Notes under the pieces: model-generated
Databases searched by the model: none
Told to the model about the DNA's origin: nothing
Seen by the model: only the letters and a program-made list of their open reading frames with translations
Part shown: positions 17,399-26,088 of the stretch, piece after piece
Position numbering within the stretch: position 1 is the stretch's first letter
Layout: every line of letters starts with the position of its first letter
From: Pseudomonadota bacterium
Lineage (GTDB): Bacteria > Pseudomonadota > Alphaproteobacteria > Acetobacterales > Acetobacteraceae
Assembly (NCBI GenBank): GCA_021851785.1
Contig: JAJZBV010000021.1
Span: 1 to 54,644, forward strand
Length of the DNA stretch: 54,644 nt
Reading direction: 5' to 3'
Translations under genes and position numbers: made by a program

Positions 17399-18571
17399 AT
17401 GAGCACCCTCCCCCTCGCCCGCTTCACCGTCATCGACCTCTCCCGGGTTCGCGCCGGCCCGACCGCTGTCCGCCAGCTCGCCGATTGGGGGGCCGAGGTG
17501 ATCAAGGTCGAGGCGCCTTCCGCCGAGGAGGGTCTCGGCGGCGGCCGCGAGGGGGCGGATTTCCAGAATCTGCACCGCAACAAACGGGCGATCACCCTCG
17601 ATCTCAAGCAGCCGGAGGGGGTCGCGCTGCTCAAGCGCCTGGTCGCCGGCGCCGATGTCCTGGTCGAGAATTACCGCCCCGACGTGAAACGCCGCCTCGG
17701 CATCGATTATCCGGCGCTCCGCGAGGTCAATCCGCGCCTGGTCTATGCCAGCATCTCCGGCTTCGGCCAGGATGGCCCCTACGCCTCCCGCCCCGGTTTC
17801 GACCAGATCGCGCAGGGGATGGGCGGGCTGATGTCGATCACCGGCCGCCCCGGCGAGGGGCCGATGCGGGTCGGCATCCCGGTCGCCGATCTCACCGCCG
17901 GCATTTTCTGCGCCATGGGCATCCTGATCGCGCTGCTCGAGCGCGAGGACTCCGGGCTCGGCCAATATGTCGAATCCTCGCTGCTCGCGGCAGAGATCGC
18001 CATGCTCGATTTCCAGGCGGCGCGCTGGCTGATCGAGCACGACGTGCCCGGCCAGGCCGGCAACAACCACCCGACCACGGTGCCGACCGGGGTGTTCAAA
18101 ACCGAAGACGGGCACATCAACATCGCGGTTGCCGGCAATGCCATCTATCGCCGCTTCTGTGCCGCGCTCGGCGCCGAGCATCTGGCCGGCGACGCCAAAT
18201 TCGCGACCGGTGCGGCGCGCCTCGCCCATCGCGACGAGATGAACGCGGCGATCGAGGCGATCACCGTAACCCGCCCCTCGGCGGCCTGGATCGCGGCGCT
18301 GAACGACGCCGGCGTGCCGGCCGGGCCGATCTATCGCATCGACGAGGTCTTCGCCGACCCGCAGGTCCGCCATCTCGGCATCGCCGCGCCGATCACACAT
18401 CCCAAGCGCGGGCGGATGGAGCTGGTCGGCCAGGCGGTGTCGCTTTCGCGCACCAACTGGGCATTGCGGCGTGCGACCCCGGAGATGGGCGAGCATACCG
18501 AAATGGTGCTCGGCGAACTCGGCCTCGATGCCGGCGAGATCGCCGCCTTGCGGGCGAAAAAAGTGATCTGA
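17399..18571 (+). CDS. CaiB/BaiF family class III CoA-transferase
   Basis: Transfers CoA between acyl-CoA and a free acid through an aspartyl-CoA thioester. 390 residues of the formyl-CoA transferase fold. It begins PLARFTVIDLSRVRAGPTAVRQLADWGAEVIKVE, followed by LHRNKRAITLDLKQPEG. VENYRPDVKRRLGIDY contains the typical catalytic Asp region, and the SGFGQDGPY motif is present. Donor and acceptor are unknown. It is monocistronic, ending just before a convergent membrane-protein gene. Confidence 0.92.
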   Translation: MSTLPLARFTVIDLSRVRAGPTAVRQLADWGAEVIKVEAPSAEEGLGGGREGADFQNLHRNKRAITLDLKQPEGVALLKRLVAGADVLVENYRPDVKRRLGIDYPALREVNPRLVYASISGFGQDGPYASRPGFDQIAQGMGGLMSITGRPGEGPMRVGIPVADLTAGIFCAMGILIALLEREDSGLGQYVESSLLAAEIAMLDFQAARWLIEHDVPGQAGNNHPTTVPTGVFKTEDGHINIAVAGNAIYRRFCAALGAEHLAGDAKFATGAARLAHRDEMNAAIEAITVTRPSAAWIAALNDAGVPAGPIYRIDEVFADPQVRHLGIAAPITHPKRGRMELVGQAVSLSRTNWALRRATPEMGEHTEMVLGELGLDAGEIAALRAKKVI

Positions 18572-18578
18572 CGCGGCC

Positions 18579-19082
18579 TCACGCCTCGGGCGTCTCGGCG
18601 CCCGCCGGCGGGATGCCCCATTCCGCCTCATGGCGCGCGCGCGCGGCGCGCAATTCGCCGTCGCGCCGCTTGGCCGTCGCCTCAAGGGCGAGATAGACGC
18701 AGATCGGCGCCACCTCGGCGATCAGCCATCCCGCCGCCGTCGCCGCCCAGGCGAGGCCGACGGTCAAGACATCGGAGAGCAAATCGAGACTGTTCTCCAT
18801 CGTCAGACCGTGGTCCCAGAGATGCCAGGCCGGCGAGACGCTGGCCGCGGCGCCGCACAGCAGCATGGTGCGCGCCACCGGCTTGCCCGGCATGCGGTCG
18901 ATCAGCAAGACGCATAGCCCGGGCAAAAGCAAGGCGCCGAGCAGCACCGCGAGCGGCGTCGCCAGCGTCGCCAGCGCGCCGCAGGCGAGCCCTTGCAGCC
19001 AGACCAGCGAGCGCCCCGGCTTCGCGGCCCGGCGCGCGGCCGATCGCGCGACCGCTGGGCCAGCACCTGAAGCGGCTTTCAT
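18579..19082 (-). CDS. Membrane protein of unknown function, coupled to the pseudokinase
   Basis: A 167-residue protein with about three transmembrane helices. The first is GLACGALATLATPLAVLLGALLLPGLCVLLI, then MLLCGAAASVSPAWHLW and LTVGLAWAATAAGWLIAEVAPICVYLAL. A charged cytoplasmic tail follows (EATAKRRDGELRAARARHEAEWG). I do not recognise the family. Its start overlaps the stop of the kinase-like gene by 4 bp, so the two are probably made together and may work as a pair. Confidence 0.75.
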   Translation of the reverse strand: MKAASGAGPAVARSAARRAAKPGRSLVWLQGLACGALATLATPLAVLLGALLLPGLCVLLIDRMPGKPVARTMLLCGAAASVSPAWHLWDHGLTMENSLDLLSDVLTVGLAWAATAAGWLIAEVAPICVYLALEATAKRRDGELRAARARHEAEWGIPPAGAETPEA

Positions 19083-21088
19083 CCGAACACCAGCCAGCCG
19101 ACGCTCGCCGCCAGCGCCAGCATGCCGCTGCCGAGGGCGATCTCATGGCCGATATGGGTCGCGCGGCGGCGGCGCTCGGCGGAAGCGGTGCGCAAGGCCG
19201 CGCGCTCGGCATCGATCTTGGCGACCGCGACGAGGGCCTGCTTCAGCCCCTGGGCATCGGCGGCCAGCGCATGACGATCGTCGAACAAAGCGAGCATCGG
19301 CAGCAATTGCCCGGCCTGGGTCAGGCGGCGGAGCTGCGCCAAGGTTTCGGCGCGGCGGGCACGGTTGTGCCAGCGCTCGATCAGCGGTTCGGCGCGCTCG
19401 ACGAGCCAGGCGGCGAGGCCCGGAAGGGGCGTGGGAAACGCCGCCTGCAACCGCGAGAGCGCGCGGAGACTCGCGAGCTGCGGCTCCCCGCCCGCCGAAT
19501 CTCCGGCAAAAGCGCCGAGATCGCCACCGAGCCGGCCATCCTGATGGGCGGCGATGAAGGCGGCGATATGGCTGTCCACCGGCTCGCCGCGCCGCCGCTC
19601 GGCCTGCTGCGAGACCGCTTCCAGCGCCGGCAGGAGATCGGCGAGGCGCGCGACCCAGCTTCCGGCGAGCAGCGGGCTGGCACAGGGTTGCAGCGGGTTG
19701 AGGGCGTAGCAGATCCGCGCGAGGCCGCCGCCGAGGCCGCGGATGCGCTGCCACATGCGGTGATGCTGCGCGGTCTGCCTGAGCGCCGTCACGTCGCAGA
19801 GTTCGGGGCGCATCAGCGCCCAGCCGGCGACCGCCTCGGCGGCGACGAGATCGTCGATCTTGGCGGCCAGATCGCTGTTTTCCTGCAAGCCCTCGGCGAG
19901 CACGCCGCCGAGCCCGTCCGGCCAGAGGGCGACGCCGCGCCAGCAGAGCGGCGCCAGCGGATCGAGGATCGCGATCAGGCGCATCGCCATCGTCGCGTCG
20001 GCCCGGGAATCCTCGGGCGGAAATTCGCTCCGCTGGCGCACGACGTCATCCGCCCGCCCCGCCAGCACGGCATCGCCGAGGCTCCGGCGCAGCCAATGGT
20101 CGAGATAATGGCTGCGCACCAAGCGTACCGCCTCCTCCGGCCGGCGGGCGAGGGCATGGGCGAGGGAGCGCGCGTCCCAGACCGGCTGGTCGGCGATCTT
20201 CAAGGCGCGCTGCGCCCGCCGCCCGGGCCGCGCCGCCAGTCTGCGCGCCCGCGCCGCCGAGGGGTCGAGATAGAGCTGCGGCGGCGGGCGGTGCACCGGA
20301 TCCTCGGCCAGCATGCCGCGCAGAAGATCGGCGATCATCGCCGGCAACCGGGCCTCGCCGACCAGGGCGGCATAGCTCCCGAGATCGAGCTTGCGCCGGA
20401 TGATGGCGGCGTCATCCAGCCCGGCGAGCGGTGGCCGCCCGAGTGCCAGCGTCAGCAAGGTGACGCCGAGGGCGTAGACATCGTCGGCGCCGCTGCCTTC
20501 GCCGCGGCCGGCGTGATGGCACATCGCGGCATAAGGCGGCTCGAACAGCGCCGGTTGCAGGCGCGCCGGCGGGCTGGCCCAGGCGGCGCCGAGGGCCACC
20601 GGCTCGCCGGCGCTGCCCTGGAAAATATTATCCGGCCGAATGGCGCGATGGGTGATGCCGCGCGTCGCCAGCGCATCGAGCACCATCGCCGCCGGGCGCA
20701 GCACGCAGTCGAGCAGCTCGCGCTCCCCCCAGGCGCGGGGGGCCGCGGCGAGAGAGGGGCCGGGAGGCGCCCCGCAGATGACGAACCCGGCCTCGCTGCC
20801 CTCCGAGGTGAAGGCGGTGCCGTGCGCGAGCGGCAGCAAGAGGCCGGGAATGGCGCTTTTGCTGAGGAGTTCGATGGCATGGACGCGGGCCGGGGCGCCC
20901 GGGCGGATCTGGAGCGCCATCAGCCCCGCCGCCGCGTTTTGCTGATCCCGCGCGACGAAGGCCATCACCCCGCCGCCGGCGCCGGCGAGGGGGGCCGCGA
21001 AATCCACCTGGTAGCGCCCGCCGATCAGCGCCGGCGCACCCCTTCCGCCCTCGCGCATCGCCGGTTTTTCAGCAGATTTTTCCGCCAT
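19079..21088 (-). CDS. Tail-anchored protein-kinase-like protein, predicted pseudokinase
   Basis: About 669 residues. The N-terminal 290 residues follow a protein-kinase layout (GGRYQVDFAAPLAGAGGGVMAFVARD as a glycine-loop region, ATRGITHRAIRPDNIF as the catalytic-loop region, DDVYALGVTLLTLALGRPPLAGLDD as the F-helix region). The catalytic loop reads HRAIRPDN instead of HRDxKxxN, and the DFG position is not recognisable, so catalysis is doubtful. A long helical middle follows. The C-terminus is a single transmembrane helix (GSGMLALAASVGWLVFG), i.e. a tail anchor. The start ATG 21088 is preferred over 21103. Confidence 0.75.
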   Translation of the reverse strand: MAEKSAEKPAMREGGRGAPALIGGRYQVDFAAPLAGAGGGVMAFVARDQQNAAAGLMALQIRPGAPARVHAIELLSKSAIPGLLLPLAHGTAFTSEGSEAGFVICGAPPGPSLAAAPRAWGERELLDCVLRPAAMVLDALATRGITHRAIRPDNIFQGSAGEPVALGAAWASPPARLQPALFEPPYAAMCHHAGRGEGSGADDVYALGVTLLTLALGRPPLAGLDDAAIIRRKLDLGSYAALVGEARLPAMIADLLRGMLAEDPVHRPPPQLYLDPSAARARRLAARPGRRAQRALKIADQPVWDARSLAHALARRPEEAVRLVRSHYLDHWLRRSLGDAVLAGRADDVVRQRSEFPPEDSRADATMAMRLIAILDPLAPLCWRGVALWPDGLGGVLAEGLQENSDLAAKIDDLVAAEAVAGWALMRPELCDVTALRQTAQHHRMWQRIRGLGGGLARICYALNPLQPCASPLLAGSWVARLADLLPALEAVSQQAERRRGEPVDSHIAAFIAAHQDGRLGGDLGAFAGDSAGGEPQLASLRALSRLQAAFPTPLPGLAAWLVERAEPLIERWHNRARRAETLAQLRRLTQAGQLLPMLALFDDRHALAADAQGLKQALVAVAKIDAERAALRTASAERRRRATHIGHEIALGSGMLALAASVGWLVFG

Positions 21089-21156
21089 CACGCCCGTTCC
21101 CATGGAAGCGGGCGATCATGCCGCGGGTAAGCTTACCAGACGGTAAAAACGCCGCG

Positions 21157-22011
21157 CTATTCCGCCGCCGCGGGGCGCGGACGCGACGCGGGGTGTGTCC
21201 TGGGGCGTGTCCTGGGGCGCACCGCCCGCGCGAGGCCCCAGATGGTCGCCAGGGTCACGGCATAGACGAGGAGCTGCAACCCGTCGGGCTCGGCGGTATA
21301 GCCGACCAGGCTATGCGCGAGCCGGCCGGCGATCGACTCGTCGCTGAGCACTGCCGCGGAGTTCCACACCGGCGCGGACAGCGCATCCGCGAACCCCGCC
21401 TGCTGCAGGAACGCGACCGCCTGCGCCGCCATGCCGGCCGCCATCAGCGTGATCAGCCCGCCGGTGAGCGAAAGCATGCGCCCGACCGGAATGACGATGA
21501 GGCCGCCATAGAGCAGCGCCGCGACGAGGCCGCCGGCGACGATGCCGAGCGCCCCGCCCGCCACCATCCCCCACCCCGAGGCGCCGCCCGAGAGCGCGAT
21601 GCCGTAAAGGAACAGCACCACCTCCGAGCCTTCGCGCAGCACCGCGATGGCGACGACGACGCCGAGGGCGGCGAGCGGCCGGCGCCCGTCGCTCACCGCG
21701 CCGCCGAGGGCACGCATCTCCTGCGCGATGGCGCGGCCGTGGCTCGCCATCCAGATCGTGTGCCAGGCCAGCATCAGGGTCGCGATGGCGAGCACCGCGG
21801 CCTGGAAAACCTCCTGGCCATTGCCCGCGAACGCGGCGCCGAGGCGGCCGGCGCCGGCGGCGAGCAGACAGGCGCCGAACACCCCGGCGGCGATGCCGAG
21901 CAAGACCATCCGCCCGCGCCCCACGACGCCCTTGGTCGCCGCCAGCACGATGCCGATGATCAGCCCGGCCTCGATGACCTCCCGAAACACGATCAGCAAT
22001 GCGGCGAGCAT
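21157..22011 (-). CDS. FTR1-family high-affinity iron permease
   Basis: Inner-membrane iron transporter of about 284 residues with seven predicted helices. The two iron-binding REXXE motifs are clear: REVIE at residues 10-14 and REGSE near residue 126. The start ATG 22011 begins MLAALLIVFREVIEAG. The C-terminal tail RPRTRPRT comes from a 12-bp tandem duplication (21195-21218). It lies 42 bp downstream of the cupredoxin gene; the pair resembles EfeU/cupredoxin ferrous-iron uptake systems without EfeB. Confidence 0.92.
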   Translation of the reverse strand: MLAALLIVFREVIEAGLIIGIVLAATKGVVGRGRMVLLGIAAGVFGACLLAAGAGRLGAAFAGNGQEVFQAAVLAIATLMLAWHTIWMASHGRAIAQEMRALGGAVSDGRRPLAALGVVVAIAVLREGSEVVLFLYGIALSGGASGWGMVAGGALGIVAGGLVAALLYGGLIVIPVGRMLSLTGGLITLMAAGMAAQAVAFLQQAGFADALSAPVWNSAAVLSDESIAGRLAHSLVGYTAEPDGLQLLVYAVTLATIWGLARAVRPRTRPRTHPASRPRPAAAE

Positions 22012-22053
22012 GGCGGTCTTTCCCAAATTACCGCAATATCTTACAAGGCAATG

Positions 22054-22398
22054 CTATTGGGCTATGACAACCCCTTGGGCGGTTTTTTCGTGATATTCGC
22101 CCTCGAATTTATAGCGCCCGGGGGCGAGCGGGCGGAGATGGACGGTGCCAGAGGCGCCGCCGGCGATCACTTTTTCGACCTTGAGCGCCGAGGAATCGAA
22201 TTCCTCCGCCGTCGCATCCATGTTCTTGATGTGGATCGCGACCCGATGGCCGGCCGGGACGGTGATTTCGGCCGGAGAAAAGACATGGTCCTTGATCACC
22301 AGGTCGCGGCTCTCGGCGTCATCGGCGACGACGATCGTTTGTCCGGCGCTGGCGGCGAGGAGCAGGGCGGCGAGGGCAAGCGGTAGTAGGATGCGCAT
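22054..22398 (-). CDS. Periplasmic cupredoxin-domain protein of the FTR1 system
   Basis: 114 residues with a Sec signal peptide (MRILLPLALAALLLAASAGQ) and one cupredoxin-like domain. The domain includes HVFSPAEITVPAGHRVAIHIKN, then MDATAEEFDSSALKVEKVI and PGRYKFEGEYHEKTAQGVV, as in FTR1-linked periplasmic iron-binding cupredoxins. It probably hands iron to the permease encoded just downstream. The start ATG 22398 is chosen because the signal peptide begins there. A possible Fur site lies just upstream. Confidence 0.85.
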   Translation of the reverse strand: MRILLPLALAALLLAASAGQTIVVADDAESRDLVIKDHVFSPAEITVPAGHRVAIHIKNMDATAEEFDSSALKVEKVIAGGASGTVHLRPLAPGRYKFEGEYHEKTAQGVVIAQ

Positions 22399-22426
22399 CG
22401 GTCGGTTCGCCTTGTTCGGAAGTTTT

Positions 22427-22448
22427 ATGAGAGTTAGTCGCATTTGCA
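22427..22448. promoter_or_regulatory. Possible Fur-type iron box
   Basis: ATGAGAGTTAGTCGCATTTG is an imperfect palindrome resembling the classic AATGAGAATNATTCTCATT pattern. It lies 29 bp upstream of the cupredoxin start, where a repressor would control the iron-uptake pair. It overlaps the first codons of the divergent DUF3859 gene. Match is partial, so this is tentative. Confidence 0.35.
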
Positions 22449-23074
22449 GAGACACCTATAGCCGCGCCGGCAGGCCGCGTCAACCGCCGCGCCGTCCCTC
22501 CCCTCCTCGCCCCTTTCTTGGCCCGATCGCGACCCTCGTTCTCATCGTCTCGCTGCTCGCGCCCCCTCTCGCATTCGCGGCCTGGGCCGATGACCCCGGG
22601 ATCAGCATCCTCTCGGCGGGCATTTACCGCCCGGCGGCGGTCACCGGCGGCCTGCCGGCGGGGCTCCGCGACCAGACGCTGAGCGGCGTCGACCGCGTCA
22701 CGCTCCCGACCCTGCTCGCCGCGACCGCGACCGTGCCGGCGGCGCCGTGCCGGAGTTTCGGGCTGATTTTCGCGCGCGCCGGCGCGGCGACGGCGCCGCT
22801 CACCATCCGCGTGCGCCATCCCCCGCTCCACCGCCCGGACGGCGCCGGCGGCAGCGTCGATATCTTCGAGATCCCGGCCGGGACCGGGCTCCGCTTCGTC
22901 GGCTTCACCTTCACCGAAGCCTGGGAGATGGTCGCCGGCGAGTGGGAGTTCACCCTCCTCGCCGGCGACCGCGAACTCGCCCGCCAGCGCTTCACCGTGC
23001 TGGCCGCGACCACGGCGACCGGCTGCGGCGCCATGGTCTCGGACGCGAGCCCGCCCGCGCGTCCGGCCGGCTGA
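22427..23074 (+). CDS. Secreted DUF3859-type protein
   Basis: About 215 residues. After a basic N-terminus comes a hydrophobic export segment (PIATLVLIVSLLAPPLAFA), then a soluble domain with SILSAGIYRP, a single SFGLIF strand, and a C-terminal AGEWEFTLLAGDRELARQRFTV, matching the DUF3859 layout. Function unknown; a beta-sandwich periplasmic role is plausible. The ATG at 22427 has GGAAG four bases upstream. The gene is divergent from the iron-uptake pair with only 28 bp between starts, so expression may be linked. Confidence 0.65.
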   Translation: MRVSRICRDTYSRAGRPRQPPRRPSPPRPFLGPIATLVLIVSLLAPPLAFAAWADDPGISILSAGIYRPAAVTGGLPAGLRDQTLSGVDRVTLPTLLAATATVPAAPCRSFGLIFARAGAATAPLTIRVRHPPLHRPDGAGGSVDIFEIPAGTGLRFVGFTFTEAWEMVAGEWEFTLLAGDRELARQRFTVLAATTATGCGAMVSDASPPARPAG

Positions 23075-23096
23075 ACCGTTTTTTTTACGAAACGGT
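23075..23096 (+). terminator. Short hairpin after the DUF3859 gene
   Basis: ACCGTTT pairs with AAACGGT across an eight-base loop that contains the T-run. It starts at the base after the stop codon. Weak as an intrinsic terminator because the T-run is inside the loop rather than after the stem. Confidence 0.35.
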
Positions 23097-23143
23097 GTGC
23101 GCCGCCTCTTTTGTTTGGCCGCGCGGCTTGGCATCCTCCGGTG

Positions 23144-24634
23144 ATGACCGCTCCCACCGCGCCCGCGCAAACCGCCGCCGCGCCGCCGCCAGCCGCGCCG
23201 GCGGTGCCGGCGCCGCCCGGCCTCGCCGCGGCACCACCGCCGCCCGCCTCGACCAGCGAGCGGAGCAAGGCGATTCACGAACAATTGCAGCGCGCCGAAC
23301 AGGCGATGATCGGCAAGCGCCTCGGCGAGGCCGCCGGCATCTGCCAGGACGTGCTCGAAGCGGTCCCCGACCATCCCCCGGCGCTCGCCTTGCTCGGCGC
23401 CATTCTCGGCCATCGTGGCGATCTCGCGCGGGCGACCTCGCTGATCGAGCGGGCGCTCGCCAAGCAGCCGAGCGTCGCCGCCTGGCACAGCAATCTCTCC
23501 GGCCTCTATCGCCTGCTCTATCGTTTCGACGACGCCGTCACCGCCGCCCGCGAAGCGGTGCGCCTGCAACCCGCCATCCCGCGCTTTCAGGTCAATCTCG
23601 GTAAGGCGCTGATGGATCGCGGCGAGCGCGAAGCCGCGGTCGATGCCTTTCTCGCCGCGCTCGCCAAGGAGCCGACCCATCCCGAGGCGCATCTCGCCAT
23701 CGGCCAGATCCTGCTCGCGCGCGGCGAGATGAAACCCGGCTGGCTGGAATATGAATGGCGCAACCAGCTCGACCAGGCCCGCGGCATGCTGCCGAAAATG
23801 GCGGCGCCGGCCTGGAACGGCATGCGCCTGCCGCAAGACCGCATCCTCCTGGTCGGCGATCAGGGCTATGGCGATACGCTGCAATTCTGCCGCTATGTCC
23901 CCGAGGTCGCGTCCCGCTGCCGGGAGGTGGTGGTCGGGTGCAGCCCCGATATCGCGCCGCTGCTGCGTTCGGTGCGGGGCGTCGCCGCCTGCCATACGCG
24001 CTGGGACCAGATCCCGCCGCACAAGGTTTTTTGCCTGATGTCGAGCCTGCCCGGGCTGTTCGCAACCGACCTTCCGACGATCCCGGCGCCGATCCCCTAT
24101 TTCAGCGTCGATCCCGCCCTCATCCGCGCCTGGCAGACACGCTTCGAGCGCGATCTGCCGCGCGGGGTCTTGCGCGTCGGCGTCGCCTGGGCCGGGCGCG
24201 CGACGCACCCCAATGACCGCCGCCGCTCGATGCGGCTCGCCGATCTCGCCCCGCTGGGCAAGGCGGCCGGCGTCGCCTTCGTCTCGTTGCAGCAGAAATT
24301 CCCGCCGCGCGACCGCGCCACCCCGAACGTCCTGCCGGGCCTGCTCGATGTCTCCGAGGCGCTGACCGATTTTGCCGAAACCGCCGCCGCCATCGTCAAT
24401 CTCGATCTGGTGGTGTGCGTCGATACCTCGGTCGGCCATCTCGCCGGCGCGCTCGGCAAGCCGGCCTGGCTGATGCTGGCGACCCCGTCCGACTGGCGCT
24501 GGCTGCTCGATCGCGGCGACACCCCGTGGTATCCCTCGCTCCGGCTCTTTCGCCAAAGCCGGGCCGGGGATTGGAGCGAGGTGACGGCGGCGATCGCGCA
24601 AGCGCTCGAGGCTCTGCCGCGGCGCGCGAAATAG
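23144..24634 (+). CDS. TPR protein with heptosyltransferase-like C-terminal domain
   Basis: About 496 residues. An Ala/Pro-rich N-terminus precedes at least four tetratricopeptide repeats between residues 45 and 210 (for example FDDAVTAAREAVRLQPAIP). A GT9/heptosyltransferase-like region follows. Its features are ILLVGDQGYGDTLQFCRYVPEVASR, RVGVAWAGRATHPNDRRRS, a VSLQQKFPP strand, and the C-terminal VVCVDTSVGHLAGALGKPAWLML. This architecture is common in alphaproteobacteria and suggests glycan or protein glycosylation; acceptor unknown. The start ATG 23144 is chosen over 23111 because no signal supports the longer form. Confidence 0.82.
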   Translation: MTAPTAPAQTAAAPPPAAPAVPAPPGLAAAPPPPASTSERSKAIHEQLQRAEQAMIGKRLGEAAGICQDVLEAVPDHPPALALLGAILGHRGDLARATSLIERALAKQPSVAAWHSNLSGLYRLLYRFDDAVTAAREAVRLQPAIPRFQVNLGKALMDRGEREAAVDAFLAALAKEPTHPEAHLAIGQILLARGEMKPGWLEYEWRNQLDQARGMLPKMAAPAWNGMRLPQDRILLVGDQGYGDTLQFCRYVPEVASRCREVVVGCSPDIAPLLRSVRGVAACHTRWDQIPPHKVFCLMSSLPGLFATDLPTIPAPIPYFSVDPALIRAWQTRFERDLPRGVLRVGVAWAGRATHPNDRRRSMRLADLAPLGKAAGVAFVSLQQKFPPRDRATPNVLPGLLDVSEALTDFAETAAAIVNLDLVVCVDTSVGHLAGALGKPAWLMLATPSDWRWLLDRGDTPWYPSLRLFRQSRAGDWSEVTAAIAQALEALPRRAK

Positions 24635-24658
24635 GGCGAACCCGCCCCCCGCGCCGGC

Positions 24659-24699
24659 TTGATCTGCCTCAAGGCACGCCGGCCGAAAGACCCTAGGTT
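24659..24699 (+). promoter_or_regulatory. FNR/Anr-type box and -10 of hemN
   Basis: TTGATCTGCCTCAA (24659-24672) matches the FNR consensus TTGATNNNNATCAA with one mismatch. Its centre lies 41.5 bp before the A of the hemN ATG. A TAGGTT -10 element (24694-24699) is placed for initiation at or next to that A. This is the geometry of a class II FNR-activated promoter, with a nearly leaderless mRNA. Confidence 0.6.
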
Positions 24700-24706
24700 T
24701 CGCGGC

Positions 24707-26059
24707 ATGGACATCGACGCCCTGATCGCCCGCCATGACCGGCGCGTGCCGCGCTATACCAGCTATCCCACCGCGCCGCATTTTTCCGCGGCACTCGGCG
24801 CCGGAACCGCGGCGGCCTGGCTCGCAGCCCTTCCCGGGACGGCGTCGCTCTCGCTTTATCTCCACGTCCCGTTCTGCCGGACACTCTGCCGCTTTTGCGG
24901 CTGCCATACCAGCGCGGTGAACAGCGAGGCGCCGCTGGTCACCTACGCGGCGGCGCTCCGGGCCGAGATCGCCCTGGTCGCGCAAGCGATCGGCAAGCGG
25001 CTCACGGTGCGCCAGATCCATTGGGGCGGCGGCACGCCGAGCATCCTGCCGGCGGCGGAATTGCGCGCGATCACCGAGACCATCCAGCGCTGGTTCCATC
25101 TCGCCGCCGACGCCGAAATCGCGATCGAGATCGACCCCCGCCGCCTGCCGCCGGACCGCCTCGCCGCCCTCCGCGAAATCGGGGTGACGCGGGCCAGCCT
25201 CGGGGTGCAGGATTTCGCGCCCGCGGTGCAGGAGACCATCGGGCGGCAGCAATCCTTCGCCGAAACCGCCGCCTGCGCCGACGCCTTGCGCGGCATCGGG
25301 GTCGGCTCGATCAATCTCGATCTGGTCTATGGCCTGCCCCATCAGACCGCCGACGGGCTCCAGGCGACGCTGCGCCAGGCGCTGACGATCGCGCCCGAGC
25401 GCATCGCGGTGTTCGGCTACGCCCATGTGCCGTGGATGCAGCGGCATCAGGCGCTGATCCCGGAGGCGTCGCTGCCGGATGCGCGGGCGCGGTTTCGGCT
25501 CCGCGAAATCGCCGAGACCGAGATCGCCGCGGCCGGCTATCTCGCGATCGGCCTCGATCATTTCGCCAAACCCGGGGACGGGCTCGCCCGCGCCGCAGCC
25601 AGCGGCCGGTTGCGCCGCAATTTCCAGGGCTATACCGATGATGACGCCGATGCCCTGATCGGCCTCGGCGCGTCGGCGATCAGCAGCCTGCCGCAGGGTT
25701 ATGTGCAAAACGCGCCGCGTGTGCCGGCCTATCGCGAAGCGGTAGCGGCGGGGCGATCGCCGATCGCGCGCGGGGTGGCGCTCGACGCCGATGACCGCCT
25801 GCGCCGCGCCGCGATCGAGCAGGTGATGTGCGCGCTGCGGCTCGATCTCGGCGCTTTGCTCGCGGCGCATGGCGCGGCGGCGGATGCGCTCGACGACGCC
25901 CATCCGGCGCTCGCCGAACTCGCCGCGATCGGCCTGATCGCCTGGGATGGCCGCACCCTCGCCGTGCCGGCGGCGGCGCGGCCGTTTCTCCGCGTCGTCG
26001 CCGCCGCGTTCGACCGCTATCTGGACCCCGCGCCCGCCCGCCACGCGCCGACGATCTGA
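24707..26059 (+). CDS. hemN: Oxygen-independent coproporphyrinogen III oxidase (HemN)
   Basis: Radical-SAM enzyme converting coproporphyrinogen III to protoporphyrinogen IX under low oxygen. 450 residues. The cluster motif is Cys57-x3-Cys61-x2-Cys64 followed by GC, and RRVPRYTSYPTAPHF at the N-terminus is characteristic of HemN proper. GGGTPS and a FGYAHVPWM stretch are also present, with the HemN C-terminal domain after about residue 360. The start ATG 24707 is close behind an FNR-like box, which fits anaerobic induction. Confidence 0.95.
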   Translation: MDIDALIARHDRRVPRYTSYPTAPHFSAALGAGTAAAWLAALPGTASLSLYLHVPFCRTLCRFCGCHTSAVNSEAPLVTYAAALRAEIALVAQAIGKRLTVRQIHWGGGTPSILPAAELRAITETIQRWFHLAADAEIAIEIDPRRLPPDRLAALREIGVTRASLGVQDFAPAVQETIGRQQSFAETAACADALRGIGVGSINLDLVYGLPHQTADGLQATLRQALTIAPERIAVFGYAHVPWMQRHQALIPEASLPDARARFRLREIAETEIAAAGYLAIGLDHFAKPGDGLARAAASGRLRRNFQGYTDDDADALIGLGASAISSLPQGYVQNAPRVPAYREAVAAGRSPIARGVALDADDRLRRAAIEQVMCALRLDLGALLAAHGAAADALDDAHPALAELAAIGLIAWDGRTLAVPAAARPFLRVVAAAFDRYLDPAPARHAPTI

Positions 26060-26088
26060 AGCGCCCTCCGGGGCTCGCCGCAGCGGCG

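Noticed and set aside
22319-26044. A 1241-codon open frame on the minus strand
   Set aside because: It is antisense to DUF3859, the TPR protein and hemN, all of which have clear homology. Its translation is low-complexity Arg/Gly/Asp sequence typical of a shadow frame in GC-rich DNA.
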